Made by a program: the position numbers and the translations under genes
Source: Leptolyngbya sp. KIOST-1
GTDB lineage: Bacteria; Cyanobacteriota; Cyanobacteriia; Phormidesmidales; Phormidesmidaceae
Direction of reading: 5' to 3'
DNA: 64,000 nucleotides
NCBI RefSeq assembly: GCF_000763385.1
Contig: NZ_JQFA01000004.1
Span: 744,001 to 808,000 of the forward strand
Notes under the pieces: generated by a model
What the model saw: the letters and a program-made list of their open reading frames with translations, nothing else
What the model was told of the DNA's origin: nothing
The model's database searches: none
Shown: piece by piece, positions 26,497 to 34,758 of the stretch
How positions within the stretch are numbered: position 1 is the first letter of the stretch
How the letters are laid out: every line of letters starts with the position of its first letter

Positions 26497-27339
26497 CTAG
26501 CCGCTTTCGGTCGTTAGCCTGGGCAAGTCCTGACAATGGGCTGTAGGGCCTGGGCGGGGCTGAGGACGATGCACGGGATGATACTGCCCCCACACTGTCT
26601 CGGCCTGGGCCGTAGCTCCCAGCCACCTGGCCAAAAAGTGGCGCAGCCAGCGCTCTACCGCCGGGCTGTAAAGGCGATGCTGACTTATATGGTAAGCGCG
26701 CGGCTGAGCTCCGGGGCAGATGAGTTGGTCAGATCCTTCGCTGGTCCAGTGGTTCACCATCCCGGCGGTAATTTCGGGGTGAAACTGGAGCCCGTAGGCC
26801 CACCGCCCATAGCGAAAGGCTTGATGGGGAAACGTCGACCCGGTCGCCAGCAGGTGGCTGCCCACGGGCAGGGTAAAGCCCTCCTGGTGCCACTGGTAAA
26901 CCATCAGGGGGCCTGGCATCAACACCTGGCCTGCCGGGGTCGGCAGGACGGGGTAGTAGCCGATTTCGCGCTGTTGGGTCGGGTGGGGCGCAACCACTGC
27001 CCCCAGGGCCCGAGCCAGCAACTGGGCCCCCAGGCAAATGCCCAGGTAGGGTTTTCCTGAGGCCAGGGCCACGTCGATCCAGGCGAGCTCCAGGCGGATG
27101 TGGTCGAGGTGGTCGTCGTTGGCGCTCATGGGGCCACCAAAGACCACCACCGCACTGTGGTCTTGCAGCGTGGGGGGCAGAGGGTGCCCCAGGGCCGGAC
27201 AGCGCACATCGAGGGCAAAGCCCAGGGCTTGTAGCACTTCCCCCACTCGACCCGGATTGGAGGTGGGCTGGTGTACGACCACTAGGACGGGCCCTGGGAC
27301 GGGCAAAGTAGGCAGGCTAAGGCTCACAGAAGACAGCAA
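26497..27339 (-). CDS. Class I glutamine amidotransferase-like protein
   Basis: 280 residues. GATase1 triad visible: the nucleophile Cys in YLGICLGAQLLA and the His-Glu pair in LQFHPEI. FGGPMSAND lies earlier. Members of this group hydrolyse glutamine or act as gamma-glutamyl hydrolases on small substrates; the last 40 residues are Pro/Gln-rich and unlike the family core. The start is uncertain: TTG at 27339 or GTG at 27327, neither with a clear ribosome-binding site. It sits in a minus-strand run with an ABC permease and a dehydrogenase. Confidence 0.8.
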   Translation of the reverse strand: MLSSVSLSLPTLPVPGPVLVVVHQPTSNPGRVGEVLQALGFALDVRCPALGHPLPPTLQDHSAVVVFGGPMSANDDHLDHIRLELAWIDVALASGKPYLGICLGAQLLARALGAVVAPHPTQQREIGYYPVLPTPAGQVLMPGPLMVYQWHQEGFTLPVGSHLLATGSTFPHQAFRYGRWAYGLQFHPEITAGMVNHWTSEGSDQLICPGAQPRAYHISQHRLYSPAVERWLRHFLARWLGATAQAETVWGQYHPVHRPQPRPGPTAHCQDLPRLTTESG

Positions 27340-27513
27340 TTCGCAAACAGCAATTCCCCCGGCAGGCGCTCCATCGGTTGGGCCATACCGGGCCGACCAT
27401 GGACAGAAGCAGCAACCGTTTCTACTGTATCGCCTCTGCCTGGAAACCGTGGCCGATCGCCTCCAGGAGCGTCATCCATGCAACCGCTCGGCGTCCCAAC
27501 ACCCACACCGTAT

Positions 27514-28287
27514 CTAGAGCTGGCGCTCGACCTGCACCATGCGCCGATAGGAGAGCCAGCCAGTCCCCACCATAGCAACGGCAAACAGCGCCAGAAACCC
27601 GACGTGGCTACCCACCTCAGCCAGGGTAAGTCCCTCGACCACTACCCCGGAGAGAGCCTCAATCATGTGGTAAATCGGGTTGAACTGGGTCAGCCGGGCC
27701 AGGGAGTCCGGGAAAAAATCTGTGGGCAAAAAAGTACCGCCTAGAATCATCAGGGGAATGCCAAAGGCGGCAATCAGCGCGTTGACATCCTCGGTGCGGC
27801 GGGCCAGTTGGGTGCCCAGTACAAACCCCACCCCCACGTAGGCGGCAATGCTGAGCAGCACGATCAACAGATTGACGAAGGGGTTGCCCTCCAGACTGGC
27901 GCCGTAGAAAAGGGCGATCGCGTAGACCAGCCCTGCCTGCCCCAGCCCGATGACGCCGTAGGCCAAACCAATGCCAAGAAAGTACGACACGCCGCTGAGG
28001 GGCGATAGAAACAGGCGTTTCAGCGTTCTCTGTTCGCGTTCAGACACCACGGTAGCCACGCTGCCCCCCAGAGCGCTAAAAAATAGCGCTGCTCCCACCA
28101 GGGTTGAGGGGGCGGCCTGGGTGTAGGCCTCGGCCAGGGAAATTTGCAGCCGCTCCTGCAGAATCAGGCTGTTGAGAATCAGCAGCAGGACCGGGAAAAT
28201 GGCCCAAAAAATCAGGCTGCGCCGCCGCCGCCACAGTTCGACCAGAATGCGCTGGGCAACTGCCAGGGTTTCTCGCACGTATTTCAT
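27514..28287 (-). CDS. ABC-2 type transporter permease
   Basis: About 257 residues from the ATG at 28287, with six predicted helices: one near the N-terminus (FWAIFPVLLLILNSL), the ABC-2 signature region SEREQRTLKRLFLSPLS after the second helix, and the characteristic GGTFLPTDFFPDSLARL before the last helix. It exports drugs, lipids or polysaccharide with a partner ATPase. No ATP-binding subunit is adjacent, so the partner is encoded elsewhere. A GTG at 28341 would extend the N-terminus by 18 residues and has an AGAGG upstream. Confidence 0.83.
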   Translation of the reverse strand: MKYVRETLAVAQRILVELWRRRRSLIFWAIFPVLLLILNSLILQERLQISLAEAYTQAAPSTLVGAALFFSALGGSVATVVSEREQRTLKRLFLSPLSGVSYFLGIGLAYGVIGLGQAGLVYAIALFYGASLEGNPFVNLLIVLLSIAAYVGVGFVLGTQLARRTEDVNALIAAFGIPLMILGGTFLPTDFFPDSLARLTQFNPIYHMIEALSGVVVEGLTLAEVGSHVGFLALFAVAMVGTGWLSYRRMVQVERQL

Positions 28288-28488
28288 GGGGATGAGTAGA
28301 CTGTGAAGGCAACTTAATACTACAGTTTCTAACAGGTTCACGTGGGATCAGGCTTCCTCTGGCCGGGAGCCATGGATGCCCCTCCTCTGGCCGGAGGCTG
28401 TGTTACCGTTAATGCCCAAGTCGCTCTCCACACACCCTTGGGAATACTCCCAGGGCGAGTTTGACCCAAGCAACGCTTTAAACCTCAG

Positions 28489-30444
28489 ATGAGTCAATCC
28501 CTAGAGGGGCTATTTGCCCAAACCCTGGCCCGTCGTAACGTCCTCAAGCTCTTTGGTGTAGGGGGAATTGCGGCGCTGTTGAGCTATTCCAGGCTGAATA
28601 AGCCCCAACCGACGGTATTTCAGCGCGATCGCCTGGAGCTGCCCGCCCAGGTAGGGCGACCGACCACTGCCGTCATCATTGGCGGCGGTCTGGCGGGGCT
28701 GGCGGCCGCCTACGAGCTGAGCCAGCGCGGGGTGGCGGTGACCCTACTGGAGCGATCGCCCCAGTTGGGCGGCAAGATCGCCAGCTGGCCGATCCAGGTG
28801 GGCGACGACCAGTTCATGATGGAGCACGGCTTCCACGGCTTCTTTCCCCAGTACTACAACCTGTTTGGCCTGGTCAACGAGCTGAACATTCGGCAAAACT
28901 TTAAGTCCCTCGACTATTACTCCCTGGTCTACAAGGATGGCTACCGACCGGAGGTATTTCGCCCCAGCAATGCCGCCTTTCCCTGGAATGTGGTCGACCT
29001 GGCAATTTCGTCTTCAAACCGGCTGAAGTGGGGCATCAATCTCACCCACCTCAAACATCTTCAGGTGTTTCGAGAGATTACGGGCTTCCGCAATCCCCAG
29101 AGCTACCAGCGCCTCGACAATCTATCGGTGGCCGAGTGGGTAGCCGACGACTTTCCCCGGGGGCTCTACGACCTCTACTTTTTGCCCTTCGCCAAGTCCA
29201 GCCTCAACGCCCCCGATGTGCTCAGCGCCGGGGAACTGATGCAGTTCTTCCACTTCTATTTCTTTGGCAACCCGGAGGGGCTGGCCTTCAATGGCACCTG
29301 CCAGGACATGGGGCGATCGCTAGTGGACCCGATGGTGGAAGCCATCCAGGCCAACGGCGGCCAGGTGCTCACCGGGGTCACCGTCAGCCAGGTGCAGTGG
29401 AACCAGGGCCAGGTGGCGGGCATCACCTATCAGAAGGGCAGCGTAGCCACCAACCCGGTACCCTTCTGGGTGGACCGCAACCCCCTGCTGAGTTCGGAGA
29501 CGATGGAATATTTTGGGGCGGGCGACAATATCTACTCCGTCGCACTGGGGGCCAAAACGGCCCTGTCGCTGACCTGCACCCACCAGGGCTGTAGCGTGCA
29601 GCGCCAGGTGGAGGTGAATGCCGAGGGCTATCTGTGCCCCTGCCACGGGGCCGCCTACGCCAGTGACGGGGCGGTGCTGGCGGGGCCCGCCCGGGAGAAC
29701 CTGGCCAGTTTTAAGGTGCTGGCGCGGGAGGGCGATCGCATTCAGCTAATCGCCGCCAACCCCAACACCGAGGCCACCGCTGCCCACGATCTGGCCGCCG
29801 ACTACTACGTGATGGCCGCCGACATCCCCGGCATCAAAGCCCTGTTTGCCCTGTCGGCGGGCGAGGTCAGCCCCACCCTGGCTACCCAGGTGGACCAACT
29901 GCGGGTAGCAGACCCCTTTGCCGTGGCCCGTTTCTGGCTCGATCGCGACTTCGAGTGGGAGCACAGCTGGTTCACCTCCCTCTCCGGCTACAAACTCACC
30001 GACAGCATCACCCTCTACCACCGCATCCAGGACGACTACATCGCCTGGGCCGATCGCACCGGCGGCAGCGTGGTGGAGCTACACGCCTACTGCTACAAAG
30101 AAAAGGACTTCCCCACCCAAGCAGATATCCTCAACACCTTTGAGGCCGAACTCTACGAGGTGGTGCCGGAGTTGCGGGGGGCGACGGTGCTCCACCGCCA
30201 GTTGGTCAACCAAAAGAATTTCGCGGGTTTTCCGCCGGGTAGCTTTGCCAACCGGCCCGAAACTACCACCGCCGCCGAGAACCTGATGTTTGCAGGCGAC
30301 TGGGTGCGGATGCCCTTCCCCTGCGGGCTGATGGAGCGGGCAGTGAGCAGCGGCCTGCTGGCGGCCAACGCCATCTTCGAGCGCGAGGGGGTGCGGAGGC
30401 GACCCATCCTCTCGGTGAACCCCGAGGGGGTGCTGAAGATTTAG
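28489..30444 (+). CDS. FAD-dependent carotenoid desaturase-like protein with internal Rieske domain
   Basis: 651 residues. A twin-arginine-like N-terminus (ARRNVLKLFG) is followed by a hydrophobic stretch. The FAD motif IIGGGLAGLAAAYELSQRG is at about 64-82, and EHGFHGFFPQYYN resembles CrtU/CruE and zeta-carotene desaturase-like flavoproteins. A Rieske [2Fe-2S] module interrupts the flavoprotein: C363-T-H365-Q-G-C368 and C383-P-C385-H386-G, the cytochrome-b6f-type pattern with two disulphide cysteines. The flavin fold resumes and ends in ENLMFAGDWVRMPFPCGLMERA. With the Rieske oxygenase 0.9 kb downstream, a role in aromatic carotenoid (synechoxanthin-type) formation is a reasonable hypothesis, not a proof. 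Confidence 0.8.
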   Translation: MSQSLEGLFAQTLARRNVLKLFGVGGIAALLSYSRLNKPQPTVFQRDRLELPAQVGRPTTAVIIGGGLAGLAAAYELSQRGVAVTLLERSPQLGGKIASWPIQVGDDQFMMEHGFHGFFPQYYNLFGLVNELNIRQNFKSLDYYSLVYKDGYRPEVFRPSNAAFPWNVVDLAISSSNRLKWGINLTHLKHLQVFREITGFRNPQSYQRLDNLSVAEWVADDFPRGLYDLYFLPFAKSSLNAPDVLSAGELMQFFHFYFFGNPEGLAFNGTCQDMGRSLVDPMVEAIQANGGQVLTGVTVSQVQWNQGQVAGITYQKGSVATNPVPFWVDRNPLLSSETMEYFGAGDNIYSVALGAKTALSLTCTHQGCSVQRQVEVNAEGYLCPCHGAAYASDGAVLAGPARENLASFKVLAREGDRIQLIAANPNTEATAAHDLAADYYVMAADIPGIKALFALSAGEVSPTLATQVDQLRVADPFAVARFWLDRDFEWEHSWFTSLSGYKLTDSITLYHRIQDDYIAWADRTGGSVVELHAYCYKEKDFPTQADILNTFEAELYEVVPELRGATVLHRQLVNQKNFAGFPPGSFANRPETTTAAENLMFAGDWVRMPFPCGLMERAVSSGLLAANAIFEREGVRRRPILSVNPEGVLKI

Positions 30445-30532
30445 GCCAGGTTTTGGATCAGGAGTTCAGGCATGTAATACAGAGGAATTGGTTAGGCCGG
30501 GAAGAGGGCACAGGTTTTGAGTAAACGTCGGG

Positions 30533-30913
30533 GTGTTGACATTGAGTGACCTTCAAGGGCAAGCCCAAAAATTGCTTCAGGTTCTTCTGTCCACACCCTT
30601 TGACTCCTGTGCAGCGCTCATCCGCGATTTCAGAGATCTCCCACCTTCCCCGGGGCTCTATGCTGTCAAACATCGAGGTGATCAATTACTTTATTTGGGC
30701 AAAACCAAAAAACTGCGAGAGCGCTTTAGGGGTGGACACAAAGCCCTGACCTGGTCATGGCTAGACGATTATGATCATAGGGATATTAGAATTTCATTTG
30801 CCCCTCTTGCCATGGTCGAAGTGATCAAACTGGGAGAAGCGCTGGAAGGGATCCTGATTCAGGCCACACAGCCCCCCTATAATGCCAGGTATCCCACCAG
30901 AGATTGGAGGTAG
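30533..30913 (+). CDS. Stand-alone GIY-YIG nuclease domain protein
   Basis: 126 residues, almost entirely a GIY-YIG domain: GLY at 40-42, YLG at 53-55, Lys/Arg region KTKKLRERF with Arg 61 or 63, catalytic Glu 104 in EALEGILIQ and Asn 116 in PPYN. All expected active-site residues are present, so it is probably an active endonuclease. GTG start at 30533 (TTG at 30536 possible). The end of the gene contains the GGAGG that serves the next small gene, so the pair is coupled. The pair lies between two Rieske-containing genes. Confidence 0.75.
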   Translation: MLTLSDLQGQAQKLLQVLLSTPFDSCAALIRDFRDLPPSPGLYAVKHRGDQLLYLGKTKKLRERFRGGHKALTWSWLDDYDHRDIRISFAPLAMVEVIKLGEALEGILIQATQPPYNARYPTRDWR

Positions 30914-30918
30914 TCACA

Positions 30919-31149
30919 GTGCAAGCTCTCCCCCAAACTGGGCACAAGCATCTCAGTCATGATGCCGCGCTGATGCTGTTGGCTGTGCTACCCGATCACA
31001 TTCGAAACGCCTATCTAAATCATGCTAAGCAGATCAACTATTCCATTGAGCTGGTATTGGAGATGGCGCTGGCTGATTTTCTAGACCCCGATTCGCTAAC
31101 GTTTGCAGATTGCAATCCTCAGATTGGCTTGCCTGAAGGCCAAGAATAG
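30919..31149 (+). CDS. Small partner protein of the GIY-YIG nuclease
   Basis: 76 residues from a GTG at 30919, with GGAGG at 30906-30910 lying across the 3' end of the nuclease gene. Mostly helical: DAALMLLAVLPDHIRNAYLN, then YSIELVLEMALADFLD. It could be a ribbon-less helical partner or inhibitor. No recognised family. The tight coupling suggests a functional pair with the nuclease. Confidence 0.6.
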   Translation: MQALPQTGHKHLSHDAALMLLAVLPDHIRNAYLNHAKQINYSIELVLEMALADFLDPDSLTFADCNPQIGLPEGQE

Positions 31150-31309
31150 CCCTGGAGAAAAGGGGGCTGCTGTCGGGTAGGCACTGCCCGCCATCCGAGA
31201 AACTATTTTTCCAGACGTTGCCTTAGACGATTTATGAGCAATAACCAGGAGCAATAACAGGCATAGCGCTGTTAGAAATAACGTCGTTAGTAATTAGGTC
31301 AGGTGTGAG

Positions 31310-32431
31310 ATGGATGGATTGAATCGCGAGGCTACGGTAACCACCCAGGATCAGTTGGAGGGATCGCCCCCCAGCCCTGGCATTTCCCCCATCGCTGCCC
31401 TGGGGAAGGTGCCCCTGCGGCAGATGGGCATCAACCTCAACCACTGGTACGCGGTGGCCCAGAGCGCAGACCTGGCCGCCAAGCCCCTGGCGGTGACCCT
31501 GTGGCACCAGCCGATGGTGCTGTACCGCGATCGCACCGGTAGCCCCGTCGCCGTCGAAGACCGCTGCCCCCACCGCCAGGTGAAGCTCAGCGAGGGCACC
31601 GTGACGGGCGACAACATCACCTGCGCCTACCACGGCTGGCAGTTCGCCCCCGATGGCCACTGCGCCCACATCCCCTACCTGGAGCCCCAGCAGAAGCTGC
31701 CCACCTGCACCCTGCGATCCTACCCGGTGAAAGAGCAGGATGGCTTTATCTGGGTATTCCCCGGCGAGGCGGCACTGGCGGACCAGGTTACCCCCCTGGC
31801 TGTGCCCGAGTGGGAACACTTGAATTTCATCGGCTCCCTCACCACCATCGATGTGCAGGCCCACTATTCGTTCCTGATCGAGAACCTGATGGACATGTAC
31901 CACGGCCACCTCCACGGCGGGGCCCAGGTGTGGGCCAACCCGGTGCTGCGGGAGCTGACTGCCGATGATACCCACGTCCACGCCCACTACGACGCCGAGA
32001 GCTACTACCGCATCGACAAGATCTGGTCGGCCTCCCAGCTGATTTTCCCGGCCCTGCGCCAGCTGCACCCCGAACCTCTGGATGTTTACTACCACTACCC
32101 CCACTGGCGATCGACCCTGGGGGAGGACTTTGTGATCTACTGCCTGTTCTGCCCGGTGAGTGAGACCCACACCCGCGCCTACCTGCTGCACTTCACCTCC
32201 CTGGGGCGGTTTCCCAAGCTGCACAAAACCCCGCTGGCGGTGCGGCGGTTCTTTAAGCGATCGTTCACGAACTCCGCCAGCTTTGTGCTGCGGCGGCTGG
32301 TGCGCGAAGACGTGCTGATGCTGGAGCAGGAGCAGCGGGCCTTTGAGCAAAACCCCAGCTACCGGGGGCCGGAGCTGAACCGGGCGCTGACGGCGGTGCA
32401 GCAGTTGATCCGGCGGCAGGCGGGGGAGTGA
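31310..32431 (+). CDS. Rieske non-haem iron oxygenase
   Basis: 373 residues. Rieske [2Fe-2S] ligands C86-P-H88 and C105-A-Y-H108 near the N-terminus; mononuclear iron site N192-x2-D195-x2-H198-x3-H202 in IENLMDMYHGHLHGG. No membrane segment of note. The layout resembles the pheophorbide a oxygenase / CruH-type oxygenases of cyanobacteria. Together with the Rieske-flavoprotein upstream, a step such as hydroxylation of a carotenoid ring methyl is possible; chlorophyll-derived substrates are the alternative. The stop is followed by a GGATGGGT-type tract. Confidence 0.82.
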   Translation: MDGLNREATVTTQDQLEGSPPSPGISPIAALGKVPLRQMGINLNHWYAVAQSADLAAKPLAVTLWHQPMVLYRDRTGSPVAVEDRCPHRQVKLSEGTVTGDNITCAYHGWQFAPDGHCAHIPYLEPQQKLPTCTLRSYPVKEQDGFIWVFPGEAALADQVTPLAVPEWEHLNFIGSLTTIDVQAHYSFLIENLMDMYHGHLHGGAQVWANPVLRELTADDTHVHAHYDAESYYRIDKIWSASQLIFPALRQLHPEPLDVYYHYPHWRSTLGEDFVIYCLFCPVSETHTRAYLLHFTSLGRFPKLHKTPLAVRRFFKRSFTNSASFVLRRLVREDVLMLEQEQRAFEQNPSYRGPELNRALTAVQQLIRRQAGE

Positions 32432-32439
32432 GGGGTGAG

Positions 32440-32485
32440 AGGGTGGATGGGTGGGCGAGTGGGTGGTTGGATGGGTGAGGTAGAG
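32440..32485. repeat. GGGTGGAT-type imperfect tandem tract
   Basis: Imperfect repeats of GGTGGATGGGTGGGCGAGTG immediately downstream of the Rieske oxygenase, same kind as at 15683 and 21151. Confidence 0.5.
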
Positions 32486-32553
32486 CCTGACAGCGAACGG
32501 CCGACACCTGGTACCTTAAACCTGAATAGTTGACTCTCTACTCCTTACCCACA

Positions 32554-33327
32554 ATGGCTTCCCCCGATATTTTGGCGCTCGATTTCGATGGTGTGGTCTG
32601 CGATGGGCTGCGGGAGTATTTTCAGACGGCCTGGCGGGCCTACGGCGAAGTGTTGGAGCCGGGGGCGGGGAGCCCACCGGCGGGGTTGGCGGAGCGGTTT
32701 TACCCATTGAGGCCGGTGGTGGAGACGGGCTGGGAGATGCCGCTGGTGATCTATGGGTTGATGAGCGGAGTGGCCGATACAGCTATTCTCGATCGCTGGC
32801 CCGAGCTGATTCCCCAACTGCTGGAGCAGGCGGGGGTGGAGCCTGCCACCATTGGCCAGGCGGTGGATGGGGTGCGCGATCGCTGGATTCAGACTGACCT
32901 TACCGACTGGCTCAGCTACCAGCGGTTCTACCCCGGGGTAATCGATCGCCTGTCGCAGGCGATCGAGGCTGGGGTGGAGCTGGTGATTATTTCTACCAAG
33001 GAAGGGCGCTTTATTCAGCAATTACTCGCTCAGGGTGGGCTGGAGCTACCCCCGGAGCGCATTCTGGGCAAAGAGGTCAGGCGACCGAAGTATGAAACCC
33101 TGCGGCAGTTGAAGGCGGCTCGTCCGGGAGCGATGGTCTGGTTTGTCGAAGATCGGCTCAAGGCCCTGCAGGCGGTGCAGGGGCAGCCCGATCTGGGGGA
33201 GGTGACGCTTTTTTTGGCCGACTGGGGCTACAACACCGCAGCAGATCGAGTCTTGGCCGGTCCAGGGAGCGGCATCCAGGGCTTAGACCTGGCTCGGTTT
33301 TGCGGTCCGTTTTCGGCCTGGACATAG
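32554..33327 (+). CDS. HAD-family hydrolase
   Basis: 257 residues. HAD motif I LDFDGVVCDG (nucleophile Asp and acid/base Asp), a long helical cap, motif II VIISTKEG with Thr, a conserved Lys near ILGKEVRRPKYE and motif III VWFVEDRLKAL with the acidic residue. Probably a small-molecule phosphatase; the family is common in cyanobacteria but the substrate is unknown. Start ATG 32554. Confidence 0.82.
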   Translation: MASPDILALDFDGVVCDGLREYFQTAWRAYGEVLEPGAGSPPAGLAERFYPLRPVVETGWEMPLVIYGLMSGVADTAILDRWPELIPQLLEQAGVEPATIGQAVDGVRDRWIQTDLTDWLSYQRFYPGVIDRLSQAIEAGVELVIISTKEGRFIQQLLAQGGLELPPERILGKEVRRPKYETLRQLKAARPGAMVWFVEDRLKALQAVQGQPDLGEVTLFLADWGYNTAADRVLAGPGSGIQGLDLARFCGPFSAWT

Positions 33328-33542
33328 TGAGCGACAGGCCGTGTGACAAAAGATTCACCCTAAATTTACGTAATCTTGATTGCCCTGGGGATCAATTAAA
33401 TTGTTCGTAACGCTACCGCACGAAAATTTCCGGATTTAAGCGCCAGCGTCAGAATCAGGGATAGACACTGGCGTCCATTGTTAAAGCTTTGGTTAACGTC
33501 AATGGCTCAGACTTGAAGCACGCTGTTTGCCCCCGTGTTGCC

Positions 33543-34574
33543 ATGCCCGACCTATTTGTGCCCCCGTCTAAAACGCCCCCTGCACCGGAGTCAGAGTTCT
33601 TGGCTGCTCCGGCTGAGGCGGGTGATGATGAGACAATCCTCTCCATCCCCACCTCTGCGGCTACCCCAATGGACCTGGATGTCGAGCTGAACCTGCTGGC
33701 GGCTGACGCTCCAGCCCCTGCAGCCCTGGCGGAGGGGGACACCATTCCCACCGTGGATACGGTCTTCTTTTACGGTCGTACCGCGACGGGGACGACCCTG
33801 TACCAGGTGGACCTGGAGTCGGGCCAACTAGCGCCGATTGCCGACCCAGGAACCCTCTTTACCACGGCCATTGAGGGGTTGTTTACGGCCGCGCCTGGGG
33901 GGTTGGGCGGCGACGGTGAGGCCAGTACCGAACCGCCGCGCACGTTCACCGTGATCGAAGGCACCAGCGGCAAAAACTTTTTGATTGGCACGACCGCCGA
34001 CAACGCCCTCTTTGGCTTTGGCAGCGACGACCTGATTTTGACGGGTCGGGGCACCAACCTGGCCTTTGGCGGCACGGGCAACGATACCCTGGTGGCCGGG
34101 CCTGGGGGCAATGCCTTGTTTGGGGGCGAGGGTGACGATGCGATCGAGGGCGGTGAAGGCGACGATGTGTTGGTCGGTGGGGCCGGCAACGACATTCTCT
34201 ACGGTGGGGCCGGCGCCAACCTGCTGATCGGCGGCACCGGAGCCGATATTTTTCGACTTAACACGCCGGGGGCTTACAGCCCTCTGGTAGACCCCGCTGC
34301 CCTAACCGCTGAACCCGACACCATTTTCGACTTCAACCCCGCCGAGGGCGATCTGCTCGACTTCAGCCTGATTGCCGCCCAGCCCCTGTTTGACGGGCGC
34401 GATCTGCTGCCCTTCCTGAGCTTTGTGCAGGTGGGGGCCGATACCCACGTGCAGGTCACTACGCCCCTGGGCCAGACAGTTACCGAGGCCATTCTGCTGA
34501 ATGTGGATGCCGACACCCTGACTCCGGACAGTCTGACCTTTACCCCACCCCCTGGCGTACCGCTGCTTAAGTAG
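33543..34574 (+). CDS. RTX (hemolysin-type calcium-binding repeat) protein
   Basis: About 343 residues. Residues about 140-235 hold GGxGxDxLx-type nonapeptide repeats (FGGTGNDTLVAGPGGNALFG, then GGEGDDAIEGGEGDD, LVGGAGNDILYGG), which form Ca2+-binding beta rolls outside the cell. The family is secreted by type I systems with an uncleaved C-terminal signal. No N-terminal signal peptide is present, in line with that. The N-terminal 130 residues are Pro/Ala-rich without a recognisable enzyme domain. The start is uncertain: ATG 33543, or a TTG at 33489. No type I secretion genes are adjacent. Confidence 0.75.
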   Translation: MPDLFVPPSKTPPAPESEFLAAPAEAGDDETILSIPTSAATPMDLDVELNLLAADAPAPAALAEGDTIPTVDTVFFYGRTATGTTLYQVDLESGQLAPIADPGTLFTTAIEGLFTAAPGGLGGDGEASTEPPRTFTVIEGTSGKNFLIGTTADNALFGFGSDDLILTGRGTNLAFGGTGNDTLVAGPGGNALFGGEGDDAIEGGEGDDVLVGGAGNDILYGGAGANLLIGGTGADIFRLNTPGAYSPLVDPAALTAEPDTIFDFNPAEGDLLDFSLIAAQPLFDGRDLLPFLSFVQVGADTHVQVTTPLGQTVTEAILLNVDADTLTPDSLTFTPPPGVPLLK

Positions 34575-34611
34575 ACCATCCCCAACCTCCCGCTTTCCGG
34601 TAGCATCAGGG

Positions 34612-34742
34612 CTAGGGCGTGTCATCAATTCTGGCCAAAAGGCGGGTATATCAGGCATTGCCACGCCCGCCCCAAAAGACAGGCTGGGGGCTGTAACCCT
34701 TGATTTATGAGCATTTAGCAGCTAATTGATGACAGCCCCTAG
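34612..34742. mobile_element. MITE-like element with CTAG target duplication
   Basis: The left end GGGCGTGTCATCAATT (34615-34630) and the right end AATTGATGACAGCCC (34724-34738) are inverted repeats, matching at 13 of 15 positions or better, and CTAG flanks both sides (34612-34615 and 34739-34742). Length about 125 bases, no open frame for a transposase. The ends and target size resemble IS5-type elements. Partial copies of the left end occur at 36358-36387 and 22408-22420. It lies between the RTX gene and the CpcT-like gene. Confidence 0.7.
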
Positions 34743-34758
34743 AACAGTAGGCAAGCCA

